Part shown: in pieces, positions 26,827-35,614 of the stretch
How the letters are laid out: each line of letters starts with the position of its first letter
Numbering within the stretch: the stretch's first letter is position 1
Translations under genes and position numbers: made by a program
Notes under the pieces: generated by a model
Databases searched by the model: none
Seen by the model: only the letters and a program-made list of their open reading frames with translations
What the model was told of the DNA's origin: nothing
NCBI GenBank assembly: GCA_028865545.1
Contig: JAGWJY010000015.1
Location: forward strand, 1 to 61,955
Direction of reading: 5' to 3'
From: Alphaproteobacteria bacterium
GTDB lineage: Bacteria; Pseudomonadota; Alphaproteobacteria; Micropepsales; Micropepsaceae
Length of the DNA: 61,955 nt

Positions 26827-29800
26827 TCAGAACCTGATCCGAAGCGAACCTGTCCACGCCCCGTATTGCGAGTCTGCGCGCCCGACATTGGCGTCATAAT
26901 GCGCAGACAATGTGGCGTTGTCGCTGACATCGACCTCGGCACCGATGCCGAGTTCGGCCCAGGCGCCGCCATGTTGTGCCAGGGCAAACGACATCACCGC
27001 GCTTGGCGCGTTGACGAAGTTGGTTTGCACAGTACCGCTGGTGCCCGCCGCATTGTCGACCACGAAGGCATGTAGCATTGGCTTGAGAAGCGTTGAGCCG
27101 ATTTGCACGCTGCCATAGGCGTCGACGCCGGCCCGCAGATCGAACTCCCGTTCCGCGTAGCCGTCCACAGTCATCGCTGCGGCGCCGCCAGTCTCCGTGT
27201 ATTTCCCGATTTCCGAACGCTGAAATTCCAGACCGACGGCTGGCGCCAGTCGCACGCCGCTGAGGTCGTAATATTTGCCGACCTGCAGACCGAACGCCGG
27301 AGCGCTGCCGTCCGTATGGCCCGCCAGATGGAATGTCGTGGCGCCGACCACCACGTCGCGGCGGGTACGGATCGCCTGCACGGAACTGCCGGCATAACCG
27401 CTGGCGAACCAGTCGTTGCCGTCATAGCGCCCATAGACCACACCCTGGGTGGAGTTGGTGTTGGTGGTCGACGGCGTATTCCTCAGTACGGCCGAACCTT
27501 GGGCCAGCGCCAGCGCAACGCCGGCGCGGAAATGGCCGGAGAGTGGCAGGTCGATGCCGCCGCTGACGACAAATCCGTCGACATTCGCTTTGCCGCCGCC
27601 GCCGCCGATCACCACAGAGCCGTCGAGCGATGACCCGGACAGGAAACCGCCCATGCCTTTCGGCAGGTCGATTGCGCCGCCGGCGCTGGTCGTCTGTGCC
27701 GGCGTCGGCGACGCCGCGTAGGGCGATGACGCCGGACCGCTGTCGAACTGTCCAAGGCCCGCCAGCAGATCGCGCGTCTGCAGAGAACCGACCGAGGAAT
27801 TTTGTGCCAGCTGCAGCGCACTTGTCTGCACGTGGAACGTCGAGTCGCCGCTATTCTGCGGCGCCATCTCTCCCAGATGCTGCCAGAGGAAGCCGGTGAA
27901 GCCCTGCAGCATCATGTTGCTGACCAGTGGCAAGGCGCGCGCATTATCCGGCGCCAGATTTTCGAGCGCCGTGGAAAGTGTGCCGCCGCTCAGCGGATCG
28001 ATGGCGTCGAACAGCGCTATCAGATCGTTGTAATTGGTACCGCGCGCGGTATCCAACGCGTTGCCGATTTGCAGCTGGTCAGTCGTCGCATTGGTGAGCT
28101 GCGACGCGAAAGTGGCCGCATCCATCGTTACCACGGCTTCCTGATAGGCGCTGGCGCCTGAGCCGACGGTGACGACGCTGACTGCCGGATAAAGCACGCC
28201 GGGGATGGTGTCCGGTACGTGGTCGAAGCTGCCGGTGATCGTATCGCCGGTGGCGAATATGCCGGTCGCCTTGTATTGCGGCACGAAGCCGCCGACCGGC
28301 GTGAACACCGCGGTACCACCGAGCGAGAGCTGCCCGTAAACATCGAGCCGGTCGATGGCGGTCGGGCTCATATCGATGAGCAATCCCGAACCGCTGGAAA
28401 GAATGACGTTGCCCCAGACCGTCAAATTCCCCGTCGTTCCGACGGTGCCCGGTGCGATAGCCCCCAGCACGGCGGTGGTATAGGGCGCGGTGACCGAGCC
28501 CGAGCCCGACAGCACGCCGCCCATCAATGCAATATCGCCGATGCTGACATATTGGCCGTCGACCCGGAAATTGCCGGCATACATCGTGGTGTCGATCAGC
28601 GACGCCAGATTGCCGTTTGGACCGATGGTCAGTCCGGTTTGGGCGCCGTTGATCGTCAGCCTGTCCACGATGGCGGTGTTGTTGTCGAGCGTCGTGGTCC
28701 CGGCCTGCCACAGCGTCACATCGTAGTAGCGTGCCGGCGAATTGGTTGCCGGATTGCCGTTGGTGTCGTTCGGTACGAAGTTCGATGAACCGGGTGCGCC
28801 CTGGACGACTTCTCCACCGACTGTGGCGCTGCCTTCTGCAGGCGTCGCCGCCGTCGACATGGTGAAGCCGCGTGACGCGAGCATCGCATACATCTGGTCC
28901 GATGAGGGTGCATTTCCCGTGTCGGCAACCGCACTGTTGAGCAGAGCGGAAGCCGCTACCAGGGCCGGGCCGCCGGAAAGCGTGTTGGTCGTCAGGCTTG
29001 CGCTTGCCGGATAGATGGTCTCGACGCCGGTCGCGATGTCCACGCAGTCGTTGTAGAAGCAGACATTGCCGAATTTCGGCGCGTTTACGCTGCTGCCGGT
29101 GGGCGTTCCCTGGGCCGGCGTGGTCGGCAACGCGTTCACCAGTTGGCCGTTCACAATGGTCACGTAGTTCGGGTCGAGATTCATCACCCAGTGGTTCGGG
29201 TCGAACCAGTCGCCGTTGCCCGCTTTGGCCGAGACGTATTTGTAGGGATTGTTGGCGATGATCCAGTCCCAGAAGAGATAAAGCGGCTGGTAGAACGATG
29301 TCGTGCCATAGCTGGAACTTGGTTGCCCGTAATAGAACCTGTCGCCTCCCGACAGCACGGCCGCGATGACCGGCGTCGAAAAGAGCTGGTCGACGATCAG
29401 CGGGCCGCCGGAGTCGCCGGGCGCGGTAATGCCTTCCTTCTGCAGTGCCGCGTCGTGGAAGATGTTGAAATCATACGCGTTGGCCTGTGCCGTGCCGTAG
29501 AGCGGATCGTTAAAGTCCATCATGTACAGGTTCTGCGGTAGTCCGTCCGGCGACCCGAACAGGAATGTGTCCTGATCGTCCAGCGAGCCGAGCACGCTGA
29601 TGGTGTTCTCCGCGACGCGACGGCGGTAGTCGATGCCGCCGCTAGCGCCCGTCGTGCCGGTGCCGTTTATGCCGTAGCCAACGATCGTGGCATGGGTTGG
29701 TCCGCTGAGCGGCGAGAACAGCAGTGTCCAAGTCGGTATGCCGGTGACCGGCGTATCGAGCGCCGCCATCGCGATATCAGATTGCAGGAAGTTGTTGCCG

Positions 29801-30297
29801 ACTCCGAGCGTGCAGCAGTTCGTGTCGTAAACAACGTAATTTGAATTGTAGGCGTAGTCCTGCGGCCGCGTCAGATCCTTGGGACCGCCTGAGATGCCGT
29901 TGAGCCAGTGGCCGATGGCGGAATTGCCAGATTGATTGTTGTTGGCGTTGAAGAAAAATCCGATCGGAAGACCGCCGAAGGCCGAGCCGTAGGCCGTGTT
30001 GGGTTGAAAGGCCGTCTCGTCCGGCGTTTCGTTTACGCAGTGTGAGGCGAAGATCACGGTTCGCGGGTTGATCAGCGTCGCCGTGCACAGACCGATGAAG
30101 CCGTTCTGCTCGTCAACCACCATCTGTCCCACGCCGGTGATGTTGGTCGGATCGACAAGCTGGGCCGGCGTGTAATTGTCGTTGCCGACGATGGCATGCG
30201 CCGGCTGCGACAGCAAAGCCGCTGCTGCAGCGACGCCGAAAAGCGCCGATGTCGCGCGCAAAGAATGCTTAAAGCGCAAAATATTGTTTTTTGACAT
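26827..30297 (-). CDS. autotransporter with trypsin-like serine protease passenger
   Basis: 1156 residues. A signal peptide ends near PAHAIVG. Residues ~35-340 are a trypsin-fold protease with a complete triad: H86 (FASHCVN), D174 (SDIAMAAL), S296 (PGDSGGPL). A beta-rich passenger with autotransporter-like repeats follows (LTINGAQTGLTIGPNGNL, GNLTVWGNVILSSGSGLLID). The last ~290 residues form the outer-membrane beta-barrel, ending in ...GSLRIRF with the terminal Phe. The protease would be displayed or released outside the cell. The ATG at 30297 has GGGGGA upstream. It converges on the TPR/2OG gene with seven bases between stops. Confidence 0.9.
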   Translation of the reverse strand: MSKNNILRFKHSLRATSALFGVAAAAALLSQPAHAIVGNDNYTPAQLVDPTNITGVGQMVVDEQNGFIGLCTATLINPRTVIFASHCVNETPDETAFQPNTAYGSAFGGLPIGFFFNANNNQSGNSAIGHWLNGISGGPKDLTRPQDYAYNSNYVVYDTNCCTLGVGNNFLQSDIAMAALDTPVTGIPTWTLLFSPLSGPTHATIVGYGINGTGTTGASGGIDYRRRVAENTISVLGSLDDQDTFLFGSPDGLPQNLYMMDFNDPLYGTAQANAYDFNIFHDAALQKEGITAPGDSGGPLIVDQLFSTPVIAAVLSGGDRFYYGQPSSSYGTTSFYQPLYLFWDWIIANNPYKYVSAKAGNGDWFDPNHWVMNLDPNYVTIVNGQLVNALPTTPAQGTPTGSSVNAPKFGNVCFYNDCVDIATGVETIYPASASLTTNTLSGGPALVAASALLNSAVADTGNAPSSDQMYAMLASRGFTMSTAATPAEGSATVGGEVVQGAPGSSNFVPNDTNGNPATNSPARYYDVTLWQAGTTTLDNNTAIVDRLTINGAQTGLTIGPNGNLASLIDTTMYAGNFRVDGQYVSIGDIALMGGVLSGSGSVTAPYTTAVLGAIAPGTVGTTGNLTVWGNVILSSGSGLLIDMSPTAIDRLDVYGQLSLGGTAVFTPVGGFVPQYKATGIFATGDTITGSFDHVPDTIPGVLYPAVSVVTVGSGASAYQEAVVTMDAATFASQLTNATTDQLQIGNALDTARGTNYNDLIALFDAIDPLSGGTLSTALENLAPDNARALPLVSNMMLQGFTGFLWQHLGEMAPQNSGDSTFHVQTSALQLAQNSSVGSLQTRDLLAGLGQFDSGPASSPYAASPTPAQTTSAGGAIDLPKGMGGFLSGSSLDGSVVIGGGGGKANVDGFVVSGGIDLPLSGHFRAGVALALAQGSAVLRNTPSTTNTNSTQGVVYGRYDGNDWFASGYAGSSVQAIRTRRDVVVGATTFHLAGHTDGSAPAFGLQVGKYYDLSGVRLAPAVGLEFQRSEIGKYTETGGAAAMTVDGYAEREFDLRAGVDAYGSVQIGSTLLKPMLHAFVVDNAAGTSGTVQTNFVNAPSAVMSFALAQHGGAWAELGIGAEVDVSDNATLSAHYDANVGRADSQYGAWTGSLRIRF

Positions 30298-30577
30298 GAT
30301 GAAGTCCCCCGACCCCGCATCGCCGCAACTGTAACGCCGCATCTATATGGCTACAATTGGCGGCTTCATTGCCGGCCATTCCGCTGGCGGCATGCGCCTT
30401 TTGCGCAACGCCTGGTGATAAATGTCCACAGTTGCATTGGGTAATTAGCGTCATGCAAAGGCACGTCGGACAGGTGCCCTCGGCAATTAAGTTGTCGTGG
30501 AGACCCGCGATTAAGCTGCTCCACGTTCCGCGACGAAAATCGCGTCCCGCAGGATCGAGCCCGTCAGGTGCCGGAAA

Positions 30578-31897
30578 TCAGCGTGCTTTGCCCAGAGGAT
30601 GCGCCTTGCTCCACGCTTCGTAAGCCGTCAGCGCCTTCTTCGGGTCTGCGTTGTACCAGGAATATCCGTTGCGCCGCTCCAACGTCAGCTCGTTGACGTC
30701 GTTGTGGATGGTCTTGTCCCGGTCGCCGAACACAGGCCGCGAGGGCTCGCCGTCATAGAACCGCGCCCAGATCGGACCGGCGCCGGACTGCACCACGAGG
30801 TGGCGGCCGCCCGGCGCGTCACGGTTCGTATAGACGTAGCCATAGACAGCGGCCTTCTTGAGGAACGTCACGCCCGCGCGGATCGCCGTCTGAAGCGTCG
30901 CCGACGGATGCGGCAGTGACATCAGGTAAACCAGCAGATCCGCGCTTTCCTCGGAAGACAGCACCGCCGGTTCGAAATTACGCGCCGCCACGGGCTTCAG
31001 GGTCAGAGCGTCGTGCTGCTGCGCCCAGATCGTGAGATGACCGTCCACTTTCACCTGGGTCGCTAGGATGCAGTCGAGCGCATGACGCGCCGCTGCGGCC
31101 GCCTTGGCGCGCAGGGCTGCGGACACGAAATTGTAGTCGCCGTCCTCGTTCTCGGCGACGTCGGTGAGCAATGCGGCGGCGAGCGTCACCGCATCGTCGT
31201 TGTAAGTGATCGCGTCGTGATAGCCGCCTTCCAGCGGCCACACTTGCGGCCAGCCGCCATTGGGGAACTGCGCTTCGAGAAGATAGCGGATACCGCGGAC
31301 GAAACTGTCGCGATAGGCGTCGCCGTCAGGACTGGGCGTCGCCTTCGCCACCAGCGCGAGGAAGTGCAGTTCCGTGGTGGTGGCATTGTTGTCCAGTGTA
31401 CCGACATAGTTCCAGTCGGCCTCCTTCGGCGTATCGAAGTCGCCGGGTGCCAGATAGTGCGAGATGTTGTTCGGCACATAGGCCTGGCCGGGCTGCCGCA
31501 GCGGCCCGCTGCGGTCCTGGTTCTTGCCCCAGCCGCCGGCCGGCGTCTGAAAACTGACGATCTCGTCGGCCACATGCCGTGCCTCGGGCGTGCCGTACCA
31601 CGCGGCATCGCGATCGAGCGGCATGCCGTCATGGCGCGCGTCCTCCGCCGGCGGCGCAGGCACTGGCATTCCAGGTTTGCGTTCGGCGGCAAGGGCCGCC
31701 TTGTCGGCGACGCGCTGCGCTTCGGAGCGCTTCAGATAATCGAGCCATGCTGTGCGTCGTTTGGCGGGCAGGGTGGCGATCCGCTCGGCGGTAATCGACT
31801 GTGCCGGCTGGCTCACGCCGACGACGGCCGCCCGGGCACCGCCGCACAGGGCAATTCCGAGCAATGATACGCAAAGAGCGATCGGCAGACGTTTCAT
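30578..31897 (-). CDS. pelA: pectate lyase, polysaccharide lyase family 10
   Basis: 439-residue exported lyase that cleaves polygalacturonate by beta-elimination. Signal peptide LPIALCVSLLGIALCGGARA. The mature protein has the PL10-type segments GGWGKNQDR, NNATTTELHFLALV, FPNGGWPQVWP, ITYNDDAV, WAQQHD and ARFYD near the end. The ATG at 31897 is preceded by AGGAGG. A near copy of the 24703 operator lies about 90 bases upstream, so it is probably co-regulated with the TonB receptor. Together with the GH28 enzyme it supplies lyase plus hydrolase attack on pectin. Confidence 0.9.
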   Translation of the reverse strand: MKRLPIALCVSLLGIALCGGARAAVVGVSQPAQSITAERIATLPAKRRTAWLDYLKRSEAQRVADKAALAAERKPGMPVPAPPAEDARHDGMPLDRDAAWYGTPEARHVADEIVSFQTPAGGWGKNQDRSGPLRQPGQAYVPNNISHYLAPGDFDTPKEADWNYVGTLDNNATTTELHFLALVAKATPSPDGDAYRDSFVRGIRYLLEAQFPNGGWPQVWPLEGGYHDAITYNDDAVTLAAALLTDVAENEDGDYNFVSAALRAKAAAAARHALDCILATQVKVDGHLTIWAQQHDALTLKPVAARNFEPAVLSSEESADLLVYLMSLPHPSATLQTAIRAGVTFLKKAAVYGYVYTNRDAPGGRHLVVQSGAGPIWARFYDGEPSRPVFGDRDKTIHNDVNELTLERRNGYSWYNADPKKALTAYEAWSKAHPLGKAR

Positions 31898-31983
31898 GAA
31901 ATCCTCCTGCAAGACGCCGCAGCTTATCCTAGCTCTCGATCATGCGCGGTCGCTGCTCGCTTTTAGCGCAGGGTGATGATAAT

Positions 31984-31997
31984 TGCTACCGGTGTCA
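31984..31997. promoter_or_regulatory. pectin-locus operator upstream of pectate lyase
   Basis: On the minus strand the site reads TGACACCGGTAGCA, matching 12 of 14 positions of the perfect palindrome at 24703-24716, with the half-site TGACACCGGT identical. It lies 87-100 bases upstream of the pectate lyase start. Confidence 0.6.
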
Positions 31998-32073
31998 TTC
32001 ATATCGCTTTAGTCGCTACGGCTTGTCGCAAGGCCTTAGAGTTGTGGCGGACATGAGGGGGAAATCTGTGGCG

Positions 32074-32316
32074 CTAATGGGCGCGGCGGTTGTTTCCGGC
32101 CATGGTCTGCCGGTGCTTCTTTGATGGCGCATGCAGTGCGGCGCGGATGCGCCGGTGTCCGCCAATCACGAAATAGATCACCCGCAAGATCAGCCAGATC
32201 GGCAGCACCGATGCGATCTCGATGTCTGCCATCCAGCGCAGCATTGCGCTGTCGAGGTCTATGTCGGCGACCGATCCGACGCCGAAGGCCAGCACCAGCC
32301 AGAGAAAGAAGAACAA
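32074..32316 (-). CDS. small two-helix membrane protein
   Basis: About 80 residues by the TTG start given; the frame stays open upstream into the pal-like gene, so the true start may be earlier. Two hydrophobic helices (FFFLWLVLAFGVG, IASVLPIWLILRVIYFVIGG) are joined by an acidic loop, and the C-terminus is basic. It lies directly downstream of the Pal-like lipoprotein and is probably co-transcribed. Family not recognised. Confidence 0.45.
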   Translation of the reverse strand: MFFFLWLVLAFGVGSVADIDLDSAMLRWMADIEIASVLPIWLILRVIYFVIGGHRRIRAALHAPSKKHRQTMAGNNRRAH

Positions 32317-32375
32317 GCCGGCGACTATCGCCGCCGTCGCGAGTGCCGTTTTCTCTGGCCAGTGCAGGCGCCGGC

Positions 32376-32888
32376 TCAGGAGGACGCGCCGCCGGTGATG
32401 ACCGTCACCGCTCGGCGGTTCTTGGCCCAGCAGGCTTCGGTCGATTCGGCGCAGATCGGACGCTCTTTGCCGTAGGAGATGGTGTCGATGCGGCCTGTCG
32501 AAACGCCGAGGCTGGTGAGGTATTCCTTCACCGCGTCGGCACGCCGTGCGCCGAGCGCCAGGTTATACTCGCGCGTGCCGCGTTCGTCGCAGTTGCCCTG
32601 GATCGTGACGCGCACGGAAGCGTATTTTTGAAGCCAGGTCGCCTGCCGTTGCAGGATGGCCTTGTCGCCTTCCTGGAGACTGGAGCTGTTGTAATCGAAA
32701 TGGATCGTGTCGCCGACATTGGTCTGCAGGTCTTGTTCGCTGCCGGGCACGATGGACGACTGCACCTGCGGCGCGGCCGCCGGCGGCGGCGCGCTTTGCG
32801 CAACCTCGGCCGGTTTTGTGCTGCACCCTGCCAGAAAAAGAACGACGCAGACGCCGGCGAGGCGTCCGTGCTTCAGATAGCCATACAT
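32376..32888 (-). CDS. pal: OmpA/Pal-family outer-membrane lipoprotein
   Basis: 170 residues. The lipobox VLFLAGC makes Cys the acylated N-terminus. An Ala/Pro linker leads to an OmpA-like peptidoglycan-binding domain with NCDERGTREYNLALGARRAD and the terminal KNRRAVTVI. It anchors the outer membrane to peptidoglycan, as Pal does in the Tol-Pal complex. The usual neighbours tolB, tolA and ybgF are absent, so it could be a second Pal-like protein rather than the Tol-Pal member. Confidence 0.85.
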   Translation of the reverse strand: MYGYLKHGRLAGVCVVLFLAGCSTKPAEVAQSAPPPAAAPQVQSSIVPGSEQDLQTNVGDTIHFDYNSSSLQEGDKAILQRQATWLQKYASVRVTIQGNCDERGTREYNLALGARRADAVKEYLTSLGVSTGRIDTISYGKERPICAESTEACWAKNRRAVTVITGGASS

Positions 32889-33054
32889 TACGTAATCCCC
32901 TTAAGAACGCGCGACTGCGGTCCGGCAGCGGCCAATCCGCTGCCATGCTTTGAAGGTCTTCCGATGAAGATCGAGAACAGAGCTCCGCGGCCTTGCTGAC
33001 CCGCCGTCTCCAAAGATGCGTGTGGATATATCTCACCGACGGTATATGCCGTGC

Positions 33055-33070
33055 TCTGACTATTGTCAGA
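33055..33070. promoter_or_regulatory. inverted repeat TCTGAC-TATT-GTCAGA
   Basis: A perfect 6-bp dyad with a 4-base spacer, the geometry of a Crp/Fnr-type half-site pair, lies 58 bases upstream of a Crp/Fnr-family gene. It may be an autoregulatory site. The bases differ from the Fnr consensus TTGAT-N4-ATCAA. Confidence 0.45.
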
Positions 33071-33127
33071 CGTGATAGGTTACATTTTTGATATCTGGTC
33101 GAACGAAGCGCCGGGGGCAGGGCGGGG

Positions 33128-33883
33128 GTGTCTGTGTCGTCTAAGTCTTCCGCCGGGGCACGATTGCCCGAGATCCGGGCGCGCGCTTTCGAGCGCGGAC
33201 GCCATCCGCAAATGGCAGCCGACAACCTTCTGTCGCAGAAGCAGCAAGCCGAGCTTCGAGGCATCGCCGTCGCGGTTGAGTACGAACACGAGGGGACGGT
33301 CATATTTTCTGAAGGGGAGGACGCCCGCTTCGTCTATCTGGTGGCGGACGGGGTGATCCGGATCGGACGAACCTCCGACGGAGGGCGGCGGCAGATCCTG
33401 GCCTTCATGCTTCCCGGCGACTTGTTGGGCCTGCCGGATGCCGGCTCCTACGTGAATTCCGCTGACGTGGTGTGCCCGTCCGTACTGTATCGTATTCCCT
33501 GGGCCAAACTGCGTGATCTCATGACGCGTGAGCCTTCTCTCCAGCACAATTTTCTGGTCAAGGTCGCGCATGATTTTCGTGAGGCGCAAAGGCGTATTGT
33601 GATGTTGGGGCAGCAGAATACCTATCAGCGTCTCGCATCGTTCCTGCTCGACTTCATTCAGCATCCGGCCTTTTTCGACAAGGCGGACCGTTGCCTGACG
33701 CTGCCGCTGTCGCGGTTCGACATGGCGGATTATCTCGGCACGGCGCCCGAGACGGTGGCGCGGGGCTTCCTGCGGCTGGAGCGCGACGCCTTGGTCCGCC
33801 GTGTAACGTCGCGGATCGTTGAAATCATTGACGTTGATGGCTTGCGCAGGCTGCAGATGCGGAAACGGCGCGCGGAGACCTGA
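33128..33883 (+). CDS. Crp/Fnr-family transcriptional regulator
   Basis: 251 residues with an N-terminal cyclic-nucleotide-binding-like beta-roll (VIFSEGEDARFVYLVADGVI, then LPGDLLGLP), a long dimer helix, and a C-terminal winged HTH (LPLSRFDMADYLGTAPETVARGFLRLE). The N-terminal cysteine cluster of oxygen-sensing Fnr is missing; only two scattered Cys are present. It is thus more like FixK/Dnr-type members than true Fnr. The GTG at 33128 is taken; another GTG lies two codons later. Divergent from the Pal-like gene. Its signal is unknown. Confidence 0.88.
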   Translation: MSVSSKSSAGARLPEIRARAFERGRHPQMAADNLLSQKQQAELRGIAVAVEYEHEGTVIFSEGEDARFVYLVADGVIRIGRTSDGGRRQILAFMLPGDLLGLPDAGSYVNSADVVCPSVLYRIPWAKLRDLMTREPSLQHNFLVKVAHDFREAQRRIVMLGQQNTYQRLASFLLDFIQHPAFFDKADRCLTLPLSRFDMADYLGTAPETVARGFLRLERDALVRRVTSRIVEIIDVDGLRRLQMRKRRAET

Positions 33884-33966
33884 AGCGCCGACCCAATTCC
33901 GCATTGTTAATGTTGTCGATTTTCACCGTGTTCTGGTGGATGCTCCCTGTTGGGGAGGCTGATGCC

Positions 33967-34635
33967 ATGCACGACGCCATCGCTCCGGAAAGGCTCTCGC
34001 GGGTCTATACCGCTCTCGCTCATCGCTACGATCTTCAGCACGGCCTTTTGACCGCGCACAGCGATGAACGCGGCCGCCGTCTGGTAGTCGAACAGGCAGT
34101 ACGCCCCGGTGACAAAGTGCTCGACGCCGGTGCCGGTACCGGCAGCACATCGCTGCTGGCGGCCGAACGGGTGGGCGCAAGCGGGCACGTCACATTGTTC
34201 GATTTCAGTGACGGCATGTTGGATGTCGCGCGCCAACGCATGCAAGCACGCGGGCTGGCGGGACGAGTCGATTTCATGTCCGGCGACATGCTGGCATTGC
34301 CGTTTTCCGACGGGATGTTCGACACGGTGTTGTCGACCTACAGCATCTGCCCGCTCTTCGATCAGGTGGCGGGCGCCTTGGAATTCTATCGCGTCCTGAA
34401 GCCCGGCGGACGCTTGGGCGTCGCTCATTCGGTTTCGCCGGAAGGGCGCTTCATGCGCCGGCTCGCCGACGCGCTCGAGGGCGCCGCGTGGCGCTACCCG
34501 GGGATCACCATGGGCTGCCGGCCTGGCTCCGTCCTTCCCGCGCTGGAACGAGCCGGCGCTCGCGTGCTGTTCGAGCGCCGGCTTGGTGTTCCGATCTTTC
34601 CGTTTCTCGTCTTCGTGGCCGAGAAACCGGTCTAG
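33967..34635 (+). CDS. class I SAM-dependent methyltransferase
   Basis: 222-residue methyltransferase resembling UbiE-like enzymes. The SAM-binding loop VLDAGAGTGSTSLLAAE is motif I; LFDFSDGMLDVARQR is the acidic loop; GDMLALPFSDGMFDTVLSTY and LKPGGRLGVAH are the later motifs. The substrate is unknown, and context (Crp/Fnr regulator upstream) gives little. The ATG at 33967 has GGGGAGG eight bases upstream. Its stop codon shares the bases CTAG with the stop of the convergent aldo/keto reductase. Confidence 0.85.
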   Translation: MHDAIAPERLSRVYTALAHRYDLQHGLLTAHSDERGRRLVVEQAVRPGDKVLDAGAGTGSTSLLAAERVGASGHVTLFDFSDGMLDVARQRMQARGLAGRVDFMSGDMLALPFSDGMFDTVLSTYSICPLFDQVAGALEFYRVLKPGGRLGVAHSVSPEGRFMRRLADALEGAAWRYPGITMGCRPGSVLPALERAGARVLFERRLGVPIFPFLVFVAEKPV

Positions 34636-35612
34636 GCGTACCCGACGATCGGATGCGGCACATAGGGCGCTTCCAGTTTGGCGATCTCCTCCGCCGTCAG
34701 TGTCAGCGACAAAGCTGCGACGGCGTCTTCGAGATGTTGCGGCTTCGAGGCGCCGACGATCGGCGCCGTGATCACGCTCTTCTGCATCACCCAAGCCAAC
34801 GCCACCTGCGCCCGCGGCACGCCGCGCGCCTTGGCGACCTCGGCCACCGCTTCCACGATCTTGCGGTCGGCATCCTGCGCCGCGTTGTAGAGTGTGTTGC
34901 CGAAGATGTCGTTGTTCTGCCTCTCGCTGGTCTCGTCCCAGTCGCGCGTCAGCCGTCCGCGCGCCAGCGGGCTCCACGGGATGACGCCGATGCCCTGGTC
35001 TTCGCAGAGCGGCAGCATCTCGCGCTCTTCTTCCCGATGCAGCAGGTTGACGTGGTTCTGCATGCTGACGAACTCGCTCCAGCCGTTGAGGCGCGAGACA
35101 TAGAGCGCCTTGGTGAACTGCCAGGCATGCATCGACGAGGCGCCGATATAGCGTGCCTTGCCCGCCTTCACCACGTCGTGCAGCGCCTCGAGCGTTTCCT
35201 CGATGGGTGTTTTGTAGTCCCAGCGATGGATCTGGTAGAGGTCGATATAGTCCGTGCCCAGGCGGCGCAGGCTGTTGTCGATCTCGGCCATGATCGCCTT
35301 GCGTGACAGACCGGCGCCGTTCGGTCCGGGCCGCATGCGGTTAAAGACCTTGGTGGCGAGCACCACCTCCTCGCGCTTGGCGAAATCCTTGATGGCGCGG
35401 CCGACGATCTCCTCGGAACTGCCGTCGGAATAGGTGTTGGCCGTGTCGAGGAAGTTGATCCCCATCTCCAACGCTGCTTTGATCAGCGGCCGGCTCTTCT
35501 CTTCGCTGAGCGTCCAGTTGTGCATGCCGCGGTCGGGCTCGCCATAGCTCATGCAGCCTAGGCATAGCGGCGATACTTCCAGGCCGGTTTTTCCAAGTTT
35601 CACATATTTCAT
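34632..35612 (-). CDS. aldo/keto reductase (first of a pair)
   Basis: 326-residue NADPH-dependent reductase of the YajO/YhdN-like group. The catalytic tetrad is visible: Asp and Tyr in FLDTANTYSDG, Lys in VLATKVF, His in DLYQIHRWD. The C-terminal NADP site shows TAPIVGASKPQHLEDAV. The ATG at 35612 starts two bases after the stop of the upstream aldo/keto reductase. The reading frame stays open upstream through the neighbour gene, but that part is only a shadow of it. Substrate unknown; probably an aldehyde. Confidence 0.9.
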   Translation of the reverse strand: MKYVKLGKTGLEVSPLCLGCMSYGEPDRGMHNWTLSEEKSRPLIKAALEMGINFLDTANTYSDGSSEEIVGRAIKDFAKREEVVLATKVFNRMRPGPNGAGLSRKAIMAEIDNSLRRLGTDYIDLYQIHRWDYKTPIEETLEALHDVVKAGKARYIGASSMHAWQFTKALYVSRLNGWSEFVSMQNHVNLLHREEEREMLPLCEDQGIGVIPWSPLARGRLTRDWDETSERQNNDIFGNTLYNAAQDADRKIVEAVAEVAKARGVPRAQVALAWVMQKSVITAPIVGASKPQHLEDAVAALSLTLTAEEIAKLEAPYVPHPIVGYA

Positions 35613-35614
35613 CG

